Both the position numbers and the translations under genes were made by a program. A stretch of DNA of 64,000 bases from Sambucus nigra. Lineage: Eukaryota; Streptophyta; Magnoliopsida; Dipsacales; Adoxaceae. The stretch lies in the NCBI GenBank assembly GCA_949130495.1, contig OX422219.1, positions 269,747,111 through 269,811,110 on the forward strand. Direction: 5' to 3'. Shown here piece after piece: positions 24,488 to 35,103 of this stretch. The notes beneath the pieces were generated by a model that ran no database searches, was not told where the DNA came from, and saw only the letters and a program-made list of their open reading frames with translations. Position 1 is the first letter of the stretch; each line of letters begins with the position of its first letter.

Positions 24488-25374
24488 TGATAAGCACACA
24501 AAAATATATATTTTATACCCCGAATAGAATTACTTTAGTTGCTAATTCTTGGCAATTTGGGTCTTATGCGCTTAAATGTTTATTTTGTAGGTCAAATTGT
24601 GCATTGCAGAGTTCAAATGCTTAAATCAAGGCAATTATGAGCAATACGGTGCTAAATACCTTGTCCCGTATTCTAGCCTACCCTTACCCGACCCTAAACC
24701 TAGCCCAAAGCATCACCCCACGCCTGTGTGTGTTTAGTTTGTGTCTTTTATATTTTTTAGATTTTTAGTTTGAGTATTTTATTTTTAGGTTTATTTTAGA
24801 TTTATTTAGAATTTTTAGGTTTTAATTTCTATTTTTATATTTAATTTTTATTAATATAATTTTATTTTATTTTGATTTTTATTAGATTTTAGTTAGTCTT
24901 ATTTTATTAGGATTAATTTTAGGAGTTTATTTTTAGTTTATTAGATTTTATATTTTAGGGCTTTTGTTTTCATATTTTATTAGATTTTTCATTTTTTATT
25001 TCTTTTGTTTTATTATTTGAGTTTTTAATAGCTTATGATTTTATTTTCTTAGGGTTTAATATTTTTATTTATATATTTTTTAGTTAGTTAGATTTTGTTG
25101 GAATATTTTCATTTTTAGGTAGTTAGTGTTATTTTAAGGGTCATAAGTTAAACACACTTAAACTAAACTCCTCTCACACCATAACCACCCTACACCTTAC
25201 CTACACTATATCTCATCATTCACCCTCACCCTAACTTCCTACACCCACACACACACAACCCATCCCACTTCTTCTTTAACCTCTCACCTTCTCTCTCCTC
25301 TCTCTCACACTCACCTACACCACAAACCCACTATAACCAAACACACACACCCATCTCTCTTTCTGACACATATA

Positions 25375-25870
25375 CTGCCGGCGATCTCCATATCCACCCC
25401 TCTCCGGTGATAACCCATAACCCTACCCGTCGGCGACGAAACCCATCGTCGGACAGCCCTCGACCCTCCAACAAGCCCCAACTCCGTACCCACGTCCAAC
25501 ACGGACCATCTCAACCATTACCCGCCAGCAACCCTCCTTATTCACAAAACTTCGATCGGCGCAACCCATATTTCGGCAACCCTGTCATACCCTGCCATCC
25601 CTTCTCCAAACCCCACTACCCATCTTCCATGACCCCAAACCAGGCAGCCCCTGTGCCGGCTTCGAACCCGCCTGAGCATGGATACAACCCATGTCCGAAA
25701 ATGCCCAGCCATACCCATGTCCGACCTGGAAATCGATTCCCAGCGACAGAACTCGGTCTGCACCGACTGCTACCAAACCTGATCTACCTTGCGCCCAATC
25801 CAAAGCCCGATCCCCCAACCTGTTCAACCCAAACCCATTTCATTCCCTTCCCACGATGTCACCTGCCAGA
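25375..25870 (+). other. GC-rich CpG-bearing patch in the LARD1 LTRs
   Basis: About 500 bases much richer in G+C than the surroundings, with CGGCGATC, CGTCGGCGACG and ATCGTCGG. Present in both LTRs (second copy about 33200-33690). It gives a 155-codon open frame here (25407-25874), but the 3' LTR copy does not keep that frame over the same length, so I do not call it a gene. It lies 300-800 bases upstream of the TATA box. It may be an enhancer-like region or a captured host fragment. Confidence 0.5.
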
Positions 25871-26169
25871 ATAGACAAAACCAAGAGAAACCAAACAAAA
25901 ACTCACCTACGATTTCTACCTACCAAAAAACTCTCCAAGTCAAACCAAAGACCAAATAAAAAAAACTAACTTAAACCCCCGATTCCCAAAATAAACCCCA
26001 ACTACCAACTTTAACCCAACTTTCCATTATACCCTCTAAACCAAATCTGATTGTGTGACCCCATTTAACCCACATGCCCTCACACCTCTCTTACCTCATG
26101 TGTACACACCCCATTTCCATGCACATTAAACCTTCCCAAAAATACCCCGTTAGCTCCATGTTTGCCATG

Positions 26170-26177
26170 TATAAATA
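26170..26177 (+). promoter_or_regulatory. TATA box of LARD1 5' LTR
   Basis: TATAAATA in GTATAAATAGAAGACTC. In the 3' LTR the same place reads GAATAAATAG (about 33995), so the box is lost there. Transcription would start about 30 bases downstream. Confidence 0.55.
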
Positions 26178-27292
26178 GAAGACTCAAGACCCCATTTAAA
26201 AAAGCTTTTTGGATAGGAATTTCTAGAGACAGAATTAGATAGAGAAACACCATTTTTTTTAGTATCTTAGTTTTTTTTAGATTAGAGAAAAAATTCAATA
26301 AATTGAGTGTTGTAATTAATTGAGATGAATGAAGAATTGAAGAATTAATGCAATTGAAGGCAATTTTGGTTTGATTACTCCGCTCTAATTTTCATTTTAT
26401 GATCTTATTTGATTCTAATTTTTATTGGATGATGATTATGGAGGGCTAATCATCCCATTTAAGGGATGAATTGAAACCCTCATGAATCCAATTTGGTTTA
26501 ATTGTCAATTATAATTTTGTTAGTTTCCTTTGATTAGTAAACTTAATTCCTAATTATTTTCACATTGAGAAATGGAAAATCATCCTTGAGAAAGGATTGA
26601 AAATTTATTATCATTTGATCATTTGATTCAAACTAGAGATAGGCTTATCACTTGATTTAAATGTTAGTATAATTTTCATCTACTCTTGTCTTTACTTTGT
26701 CTAATTAAAATTAGTTTGGTGAATCGATCCTAGCAGGTGATTCATTTAATTGATTTTAATTCATTTAGAGTAGTGCTTGTGAGTATTAAACTTACTTTTC
26801 TAAAAGAATATTCAATTAATTCATTAGTGTAATGAGAATTAGCTTTTGAATTAAATGAATATTTTGGAAATTGATGAAATTAAAATTGTGCAAGTTAGAC
26901 AAATTTGTGTGAATTGAAGGTGGATTTTCCATCCCTTGAATATTCTCTCTCATTTAGTTGCACTCCACTCATTTTTATCACACACTTGTTTATATTTTTC
27001 ACATTTTACTTTTAGTTTGATTACCCCCTTTTATTTAGTTTAGTTTAGTATTATTTCACCTCACCTCACCCAATTGTTTTAATATTGAAAAAGCTAAAAA
27101 AAAGTAGAAAAATGAAAAAGCACAAAAAGAAAATAAAAAGTGAATTACAATTGTGTTCCCTTTGCTTAACCCCTTGGAAGTGGATTAATACCCTTACTTA
27201 CCTCTCCACTTGAGATTATTATATTTGTAGGTATTTGAGGTTTTGACTAACTTGGCTTTCAACAACGACACACAAAAAATAAAGTTATCAAA

Positions 27293-27312
27293 TGGAGTTG
27301 TTGCCATTCTAG
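27293..27312 (+). promoter_or_regulatory. decayed PBS of LARD1
   Basis: TGGAGTTGTTGCCATTCTAG starts two bases after the LTR. It is readable as a mutated TGGCGCCGTTGCCGGGG, the tRNA-Asp-type PBS used by Athila-like elements and intact in LARD2. Confidence 0.55.
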
Positions 27313-28316
27313 GTATCGTGAAGCTCGGAGCGGATTTTAACTTGTAGTTCTTTTAATTTTTGCACTTTATTATTTTTTGTACCATTTTTATATTTTTATA
27401 AGGCTTGAATTTAGGATTATTCTCTTCTTGGCTTGTATTGCGGTGCTTAGAGACACCATTTATTTTTCATTTAAATTTGTAATAAATCGAAGACAAGCGT
27501 GATAGGGAAACCAGACAAGGTAGAGAGAGGGCGTCCAAAGGCGAGGATTCAGAAGCCTCTCTACTTTGGGTCGGTAGGACTTCCTGGGCCGACTGAGATA
27601 GGCGTAATCTTCCCCCAGTCGACTCAAATTTTTCGGCACCTCACGGCCTAAAAACCGTGGGAGGTACATTTCTTACACATTCGCGCATCTCCTATTAGCG
27701 AGTCAATTTTTGTGTGTACTTGTGTGCTCTTGTGTGATTTTATTCTCGCATATATTTTTTGAATGGTGTGATGAATTAAATTACTAAGACCTACACCCGG
27801 TCACTCACGAGAAGGGATTTCATCACCCGACTCACTCGCTTATCGTTGTGTGCTACCCTAGACATCACTAAATTAAAAATCAATCAACTAGGTAGTCCAC
27901 TAAGAGAAATTTTTGAAAAGGCGATCACTAAGATAATTCCGTGATTTTTTATCACCCGCGGACTTAATTAAAATTTGACTACCCTTTCACCTAAAATTTA
28001 AAGATAAAAATTTGCTATGTGCTAGTTAGGAAATTTTTTTGACTTGTGTGCGTGTCCAATTCCATTTTTCGATGGTCGATTTTAGTGAGTTCGTCAAAAT
28101 TCTTAGAGTCCATTTTTCCCCCCGCCTTTTCTTCCAAAAAAATCCAATAATATTTTCTTCCTTTATTTTTCTGAAAACCCCAAAAATATTTTCTTTTATT
28201 ATTTTTATAAAAAATCCAAAAATATTTTCTTTCTTTCCATTTTAGAAAAATCCAAAAATATTTTCTTTCCTTTTGAACAAAAAAATTAAAAACTCCAAAA
28301 AAATACTTCTCTCCAC

Positions 28317-30239
28317 ATGGCCGAAGAACGTCCTTTACGGGACTACTTTAGTCATTTTTCATTGACACGTGACACGTGTGAGAGTGATCCCGAGCCGCCT
28401 CTTTATGATATTTTTAGTGGTTTCACTTCTATCACAAGTACCGTTGGTACTCTTGACCCGTCCATGCACGCACCTCCTATTCCATCACCCTCGGTGTCAA
28501 GTGTCGACGTGTCTCCTCCTTTGTTGTGCACCCACTGTTATTATGCCGATCACATGTCCCATGAGTGCCCTTACATTCCATATCCATCTGAACCCACCAT
28601 GAAACATGTGTATCCATATGACACTGTTTTGGAACCCACCTCGGCCTACTATCCCGCTACACCCAATCCCGAGTTGTGTGAGTACCCGAGCTATTCGTGG
28701 AGGCCTGATCAACCTCCCACCCAATACGAATCCCAACCCGATGTTGTGGATCCTCACACGTTCCAACAGTTGTCATGGAAACCTTTTGCACCCATTCCCG
28801 ATTAGTTACCTCACTATGCACCCCATGAGTATCAACCAATTGTCCATCACAAAAGTGATCCTTTCGTGTATGATGAACTTGGCCCCACTCCACACACTTC
28901 ATTTGAGTATTCTCTATATAGTCATGATAGTAGCGAGTTGTGTCCACCTCACCCACCGCAACTACCCATCACTCCACCACCTCCAACCACATCCGCTCTC
29001 GAAACCCTCTTGCAAAAATTCATACTCGAGCAAGAGTAAGCCACTCAAATTCAAAATGAAGCTCTCCAAAGGCTTGAACAATGTTTAAATGAATGAGAGT
29101 GTGCAAGAGAGTCGGCCATTCCCATGGATCCACCCATCATTGCAATCGAGTGTGATGATGATGTGTCCTCTTGTGACACGGATTTCGAGTGTGACTAACC
29201 CTACCACCCCGAGAATCTCGAATTTGAGACCATTCCATGGTCTGGTCCCCAAGTCGACAATTGTGTTGACTTACCTTTCGATAGTGAGCCTGATCCAATC
29301 CCACCATGTCCATCGGAACCCACACTTGAGGTTCCCACTCCCGAGATATCCAAAAATTTGCCAGAGCTTTTACCTTATGCCCCAATTGCCTATGTCTCTG
29401 ACATGACCATATCTTTTAGGTTCGCTCTGGTTACGAGTGCTCACCATTGTATCGAGATAGCGTCAGAGATGGTTCCCACTTCTCTTGATATGGATCCTAC
29501 CCCATCATATTTATCTCCCCTTGAGCCGAATATTGATGTTGATTCATCTATCTCGGATCTTAATGCCTCGTTAGACCCTTTCACCACATCGGATGGCGAC
29601 AAAATGGTGGATAAGTTGATCACTCACTCGTTTATTTCCACACTTCCTCCTGCAAGTTCCCTTGTGGATCACTCTGCGCCTCATGAGGAGTGTGTGTCTC
29701 CCACTTTTGAGTTGGATCATCTTCCTCCACCATTTATCCCACCCGACCCGCCCATTGTCCCTTCCACCCCACCACCTGGTTTGGATCGTGATTTTACACA
29801 TTTCATGTTTCCATCTACATTTTTAGATCCTAACCTGAAACTATCATCCACCACCCATGAGAGTATTTGTGGTGCTACTCTCCACTTTCGTGACACCGAG
29901 CTTGTTACCCCATGCCCGCCACTCTCTTGTGGTGTTGATTTCTTCCCGAGACAGTTGCCTGGCGTGTCACGGTGCGACCAATATCATCGCCCATTTATAG
30001 AATGGTCGTGTGATTTATATGACCCCCACCCCATCACTATTGCCAAACCCTTTTGCCTTCCCATCCAACTTGAGCACCATTCTTATAGGGCCCTAGTTGC
30101 CCTCCCCTTTAAGCTCAACAAGGCCCGTGATCGATGCTTAATCACCCATGCCTTTTTCACCATTACCCTGATCCCCACCCACCCATGGTCCACCGATGCT
30201 TTGCATCGTGTGATGAACTTTTCCATACAGGTGCATTGA
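28317..30239 (+). pseudogene. LARD1 single ORF, zinc-knuckle protein of unknown function, four in-frame stops
   Basis: One reading frame of 641 codons runs from ATG 28317 to TGA 30237 with no frameshift. It is broken by TAG at 28803, TAA at 29037, TGA at 29094 and TAA at 29196; the longest uninterrupted parts are 162 and 293 codons. The N-terminal part has one perfect CX2CX4HX4C zinc knuckle (C71, C74, H79, C84), the signature of retroviral nucleocapsids. The rest is Pro-, Ser- and Asp-rich, with no capsid or enzyme motif that I recognise. It is the only ORF of LARD1. It may be a nucleic-acid-binding remnant of gag or an Athila-type accessory ORF. All four stops are one C-to-T change away from sense codons (CAG, CAA, CGA, CAA). 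I do not recognise the family. Confidence 0.7.
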
Positions 30240-31315
30240 CCCGTTTTAGCCTCTATCCAACAAGACTGGCGCGTCAGTCTTGTTTGGGGGTGATTCTCAT
30301 CACCCATTTTTTCTGTCGCTCCGTGCTTTCATAGATCTTATCTTTAGGGTGAGAATGGTTCGGTCTGGCTGAAGTCATTAAACTTAGCGCTACCAGGAGG
30401 CAGCCCGCGTTTCTTGTACTAGTCTCATCCTGTTTGGGGGTGGTGTTTCACACCACCCAATGCTTTTAATGTTTTTGGACTTGTACAATTTTGTGATCTT
30501 CTCACTTACTCAGTTTTATTCTTGGCTATATTTGTCCACTTCATTAGAGGTTCATTCTGGTAATCTCTTTCCTCCCTTATGCTCTCAATTTTAAAAATCA
30601 TTTCACTTAACATTGAGGACGATGTTCCTTTTTGTTTGGGGGTGAGGAATTTTATCAAAATTGTACCTCTTTTGAAAAATTTTGAGTTTTAAACCTGATT
30701 TTTAAAATTTCGTGCAGTTTCTTTCATCTCACTCGTTGATGTGAATTTTCAATCATCCATCTTTCAAAGTCTAGGAATCAAGCTAGAGGATTTATCTTTT
30801 TTATAAATAGCTTATGTAATACATAACAATGCATGTTGCACCATGAATTTTTAGAATCAACAAAAATTTGCGCACTTATCACGTCATTACGTTTAGAGTT
30901 GAGGAGTACTATAATTCCCAAGAGAACCTTAAGGATCACTAATAGAGACTTTAACTTGTGAGATTCGTGCCTTTCACCTTTTAGAGAGTTTTACGCAATC
31001 TCCGAGTCACAAATTGATTCAACTTCGTTTGGATTCGCACTTAATTCGTTGTATGATCTCATTATCTTTCATAAAATTTTGGCTTGATCACTGAGAATGA
31101 CATCTTTTTCGAGTTGTAAGAAGCACGTGTCTTGAAATTTATCCCGATCACCGAATTTTCATCCATGCACTTACCACTTTTTCATTCACTCACCCATTAC
31201 CTTCCCATTTATTCCCCTCACCATCATTATTCACTCATTTCATATATCTTCCATCATTCCAAAAAAAAAAGAGTGTTGATTCAAAATGTTAAATGTCTTC
31301 ATTGTTGGTTTGAAA
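30240..31315 (+). other. LARD1 3' noncoding region with repeated polypurine-tract-like motifs
   Basis: TTTGGGGGTG occurs at about 30283, 30430 and 30633, besides the real tract at 32297. The first two begin small stem-loops (GGGTGAT/ATCACCC and GGTGGTGT/ACACCACC). At 30613 CATTGAGGACGATG precedes the third. LARD2 has the same CATTGAGGACAATG plus GGGGGTG arrangement at about 55154-55190 (minus sense). No ORF of note. Confidence 0.6.
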
Positions 31316-31490
31316 AGTGAGAGGAAAAAAAAGAAGAAGAAGAAGAAGAAAAGAGAGAAAAACAATTAAAAAAAATAGCAAAAATAGAAAAAGAAAAAGA
31401 AAAAGAAAAAAAATAGAGAAGAAGAAAAGAAAAATCGGAAAAAAAAGAGAGAAAAAAGAGATAAAAGAAAAGAAAGAGAGTTTGTAGTTA
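31316..31490 (+). repeat. long polypurine stretch in LARD1
   Basis: About 170 bases almost purely A and G (GAAGAAG, AAAAAGAAAAAG and similar). LARD2 has a shorter equivalent in its own sense (about 55085-54955), also between ORF and structured block. Confidence 0.8.
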
Positions 31491-32118
31491 GTAATAAAGA
31501 CATTTGTGCCTAAAGTGTATACACTCTTCTTTCGCATCCATTTTTCATCCATTTCACACATCCATCTTATCCAACCTTACCTCATCCCACATATCCCATT
31601 TCATTTCCCCATCACCCATATACATCCATATTTTCCCTAGGTGTTCGGGCAAATGAAAGTCAACGTGGTGAATAACACGACATTCCAACTATAGTGATTA
31701 GCATTTCTTTCATGAGATCATTTTTCTTTCTAATTGTTCGTTCTTTCTTATGTGTGTGTGAGACGTTTGAACTTGCTTACATTTACTCACCTCCTCACAC
31801 ACAAGAGCGATACACTAACCCATATCTCGAGAGTTCGTTTAAGAGAGATATATCCGTGAGATTTTGATGTTGAAGCGTTTATTCCGATGAGGCTATCTAG
31901 GAATTACTCTTGTGATACTCAACCCGTTTTGACTGATTCACACTACACACGTTGAGTTCTAGGAAGGATGTGCCTTGTGTATTTACTTAGCTTAATCTTT
32001 TTACACATTCTAGCTTGTATTTCTGAAAATATTTATCTCATGATGGATTGTGCAATTATTTTATATCTAATAAAAGATTGACTGCCTTTCAATAAATTTT
32101 TGCAAATAAGAATTTTGT

Positions 32119-32215
32119 AGGTATATTCCCTGCAAACCCTCACGAGACACAACTCGTCCTGTAGGGAAACCTATAGGTTTAAAGGCTTGTTGCACATGCT
32201 AAGTGCAATCGCAAG
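32119..32215 (+). ncRNA. conserved structured block (three-way junction plus hairpin), LARD1 copy
   Basis: Stem P1 AAACC 32134-32138 pairs with GGTTT 32176-32180. It encloses hairpin P2 (ACGAG 32142-32146 with CTCGT 32153-32157) and hairpin P3 (TAGG 32162-32165, loop GAAA, CCTA 32170-32173). Hairpin P4 follows (TTGCAC 32190-32195 with GTGCAA 32203-32208). Homologous blocks occur in minus sense at 54181-54255 and 63878-63953. It is a cis-acting RNA structure in the element transcript rather than a separate gene. Its function is unknown. Confidence 0.65.
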
Positions 32216-32294
32216 TGCCCGTGAAAGTGGTACACATTTGGTTTCTTATCTTTCTCTTTCTCTCTATCTTATTGCTCGAGGACTAGCAACGCTC

Positions 32295-32309
32295 TGTTTG
32301 GGGGTGGTG
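32295..32309 (+). promoter_or_regulatory. polypurine tract of LARD1
   Basis: TGTTTGGGGGTGGTG immediately before the 3' LTR, the plus-strand DNA primer site. Confidence 0.85.
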
Positions 32310-35098
32310 TGATAAGCACCCAAAAGTGTATATTTTATACCCCGAATAGACGTACTTTAATTGCGAATTCTCGGCAATTTGGGTCTTATGCGCTTAAATG
32401 TTTATTTTGTAGGTCAAATTGTGCATTGCAGAGTTCAAACGCTTAAATCAAGGCAATTGTGTGCAATATGGTGCTAAATACCTTGTCATGTATCCTAGCT
32501 TGCCCTTACCCGACCCTAAACCTAGCCCAAAGCATCACCCCATGCCTGTGTGTGTTTAGTTTGTGTCTTTTTATATTTTTTAGATTTTTAGTTTGAGTCA
32601 TTTTATTTTTAGGTTTATTTTAGATTTATTTAGAATTTTTAGGTTTTAATTTCTATTTTTATATTTTATTTTTATTAATATAATTTTATTTTATTTTGAT
32701 TTTTATTAGCTTTTAGTTAGTCTTATTTTATTAGGATTAATTTTAGGAGTTTATTTTTAGTTCATTAGATTTTATATTTTAGGACTTTTGTTTTCATATT
32801 TTATTAGATTTTTCATTTTTTATTTCTTTTGTTTTATTATTTTAGTTTTTAATAGCTTAGGATTTTATTTTCCTAGGTTTTAATATTTTTATTTATATAT
32901 TTTTTAGTTAGTTAGATTTTGTTTGATTATTTTTATTTTTAGGTAGTTAGTGTTATTTTAAAGGTCATAAGTTAAACACACACTTAAACTAAACTCCACC
33001 CACACCATAACCACTCTACACCTTACCTACACCATATCTCCTCATTCACCCTCACACTAACTTCCTACACCCACACACACACAACCCATCCCACTTCTTC
33101 TTCAACCTCTCACCTTCTCTGTCCTCTCTCTCATACTCACCTACACCATAAACCCACTATAACCAAACACACACACCCATCTCTCTCTCTGACACATATA
33201 CCGCCGGCGATCTCCATATCCACCCCTCTCCGGTGACAACCCATAACCCTACCCGTCGGTGACGAAACCCATCGTCGGCCAGCCCTCGACCCTCCAATAA
33301 GCCCCAACTCCGTACCCACATCCAACACAGACCATCTCAACCATTACCCGCCGGCAACCCTCCTCGTTCACAAAACTCCGGCCGGCGCAACCCATATTTC
33401 GACAACCCTGCCATACCCTGCCATCCCTTCTCCAAACCCCACTACCCATCTTCCATGACCCCAAACCCGGCATCCCCTGTGCCGTCTTCGAACCCGCCTG
33501 AGCATGGATACAACCCATGTCCGAAAACGCCCATCCACACCCATGTCCGACCTGCAAACCGGTTCCCAACGGCAGAACTCGATCTTCCCCGACCGCTACC
33601 AAACCCGATATAACCCGCGTCCAATCCAAAGCCCAGTCCCCCAACCTATTCAACCCAAACCCATCTCATTCCCTTCCCACGATGTCACCTGCCAAAATAG
33701 ACAAAACTAAGAGAAACCGAACAACAAGCCACCTACGATTTCTACCTGCCAAAAAACTCTCCAACTCAAACCAAAGGCCAAATAAAAAAAACTAACTTAA
33801 ACCCCCAATTCCCAAAATCACCCCCAACTACCAACTTTAACCCAACATCCCATTATACCCTCTAAACCAAATCTGATTGTGTCACCCCATTTAACCTACA
33901 TGCCCTCACACCTCTCTTACCTCATGTGTACACATCCCATTTCCATGAACATTAAACATTCCCAAAAATACCCCTTTAGCTCCATGTTTGCCATGAATAA
34001 ATAGAAGACTCAAGACCCCATTTAAAAAAGCTTTTTGGATAGGAATTTCTAGAGAGAGAATTAGATAGAGAAACACCATTTTTATTTTTATTTTAGTAGC
34101 TTAGTTTTTTTTAGATTAGAGAAAAAATTCAATAAATTGAGTGTTGTAATTAATTGAGATGAATGAAGAATTGAAGAATTAATGCAATTGAAGGAAATTT
34201 TGGTTTGATTACTCCTCTCTAATTTTCATTTTATTCTCTTATTTGATTCTAATTTTTATTGGATGATGATTATGGAGGGTTAATCATTCTATTCAAGGGA
34301 TGAATTGAAACCCTCATGAATCCAATTTGGTTTAATTGTCAATTATAATTTTGTTAGTTTCCTTTGATTAGTAAACTTAATTCCTAATTATTTTCACATT
34401 GAGAAATGGAAAATCATCCTTGAGAAAGGATTGAAAATGTTATTGTCATTTGATCATTTGATTCAAACTAGAGATAGGCTTATCACTTGATTTAAATGTT
34501 AGTATAATTTTCATCTACTCTTGTTTTTACTTTGTCTAATTAAAATTAATTTGGTGAATCGATCCTAGCGGGTGATTCATTTAATTGATTTTAATTCATT
34601 TAGAGTAGTGCTTATGGGGATTAAACTTACTTTTCTAAATGAATATTCAATTAATTCATTAGTGTAATGAGAATTAGCTTTTGAATTTAATGAATATTTT
34701 AGAAATTTATGAAATTAAAATTGTGCAAGTTAGATAAATTTGTGTGAATTGAAGATGGATTTTCCATCCCTTGAATATTCTCTCTCATTTAGTTGCACTC
34801 CACTCATTTTTATCACACACTTGTTTATATTTTTCACATTTTACATTTAGTTTGATTACCCCCTTTTATTTAGTTTAGTTTAGTATTATTTCACCTCACC
34901 TCACCCAATTGTATTAATATTGAAAAAGCACAAAAAGAAAATAAAAAGTGAATTACAAGTGTGTTCCCTTTGCTTACCCCCTTGAAAGTGGATTGATACC
35001 CTTACTTACCTCTACACTTGAGATTGTTATATTTGTAGGTATTTGAGTTTTTGACTAACTTGGATTTCAACAACGACACACAAAAAATAAAGTTATCA
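32310..35098 (+). repeat. LARD1 3' LTR
   Basis: 2789 bases with ends TGATAAGC and GTTATCA, colinear with the 5' LTR. Compared with it, this copy has a mutated TATA region and a small deletion near 34925. Confidence 0.92.
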
Positions 35099-35103
35099 TT
35101 CCG

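Larger units (their letters stand above)
24488..27290 (+). repeat. LARD1 5' LTR
   Basis: 2803 bases with ends TGATAAGC and GTTATCA. It begins with a T-rich region (24740-25130) of TTTTATTTTTAGG-like runs, then a GC-rich patch (25375-25870), a TATA box at 26170-26177 (TATAAATA), and an AT-rich R/U5-like tail. The 3' LTR matches it throughout. Confidence 0.92.
24488..35098 (+). mobile_element. LARD1: complete pol-less Athila-type LTR element, 10.6 kb
   Basis: Two closely similar LTRs (24488-27290 and 32310-35098), each TGATAAGC...GTTATCA, flank a 5.0-kb interior with a decayed PBS, one long ORF, a polypurine stretch, a structured 3' block and a polypurine tract. The flanks are TTTCG (24483-24487) and TTCCG (35099-35103), a 5-bp duplication with one change. 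There are no protease, RT, RNase H or integrase motifs in any frame, so it would depend on proteins of another element. The LTRs differ by scattered substitutions and small indels, so it is not brand new. Confidence 0.92.

Noticed and set aside
25407..25874. 155-codon ORF in the LARD1 5' LTR
   Set aside because: It lies in the GC-rich patch; the 3' LTR copy does not keep the same long frame and there is no recognisable domain.
31289..31561. 90-codon Phe/Leu-rich minus-strand ORF
   Set aside because: It is the complement of the LARD1 polypurine stretch, so the hydrophobic protein is a composition artefact.
32119..32215. Structured block as a tRNA or hammerhead ribozyme
   Set aside because: There is no tRNA A/B box or acceptor stem, and no CTGANGA...GAAA hammerhead core, although a three-way junction is present.
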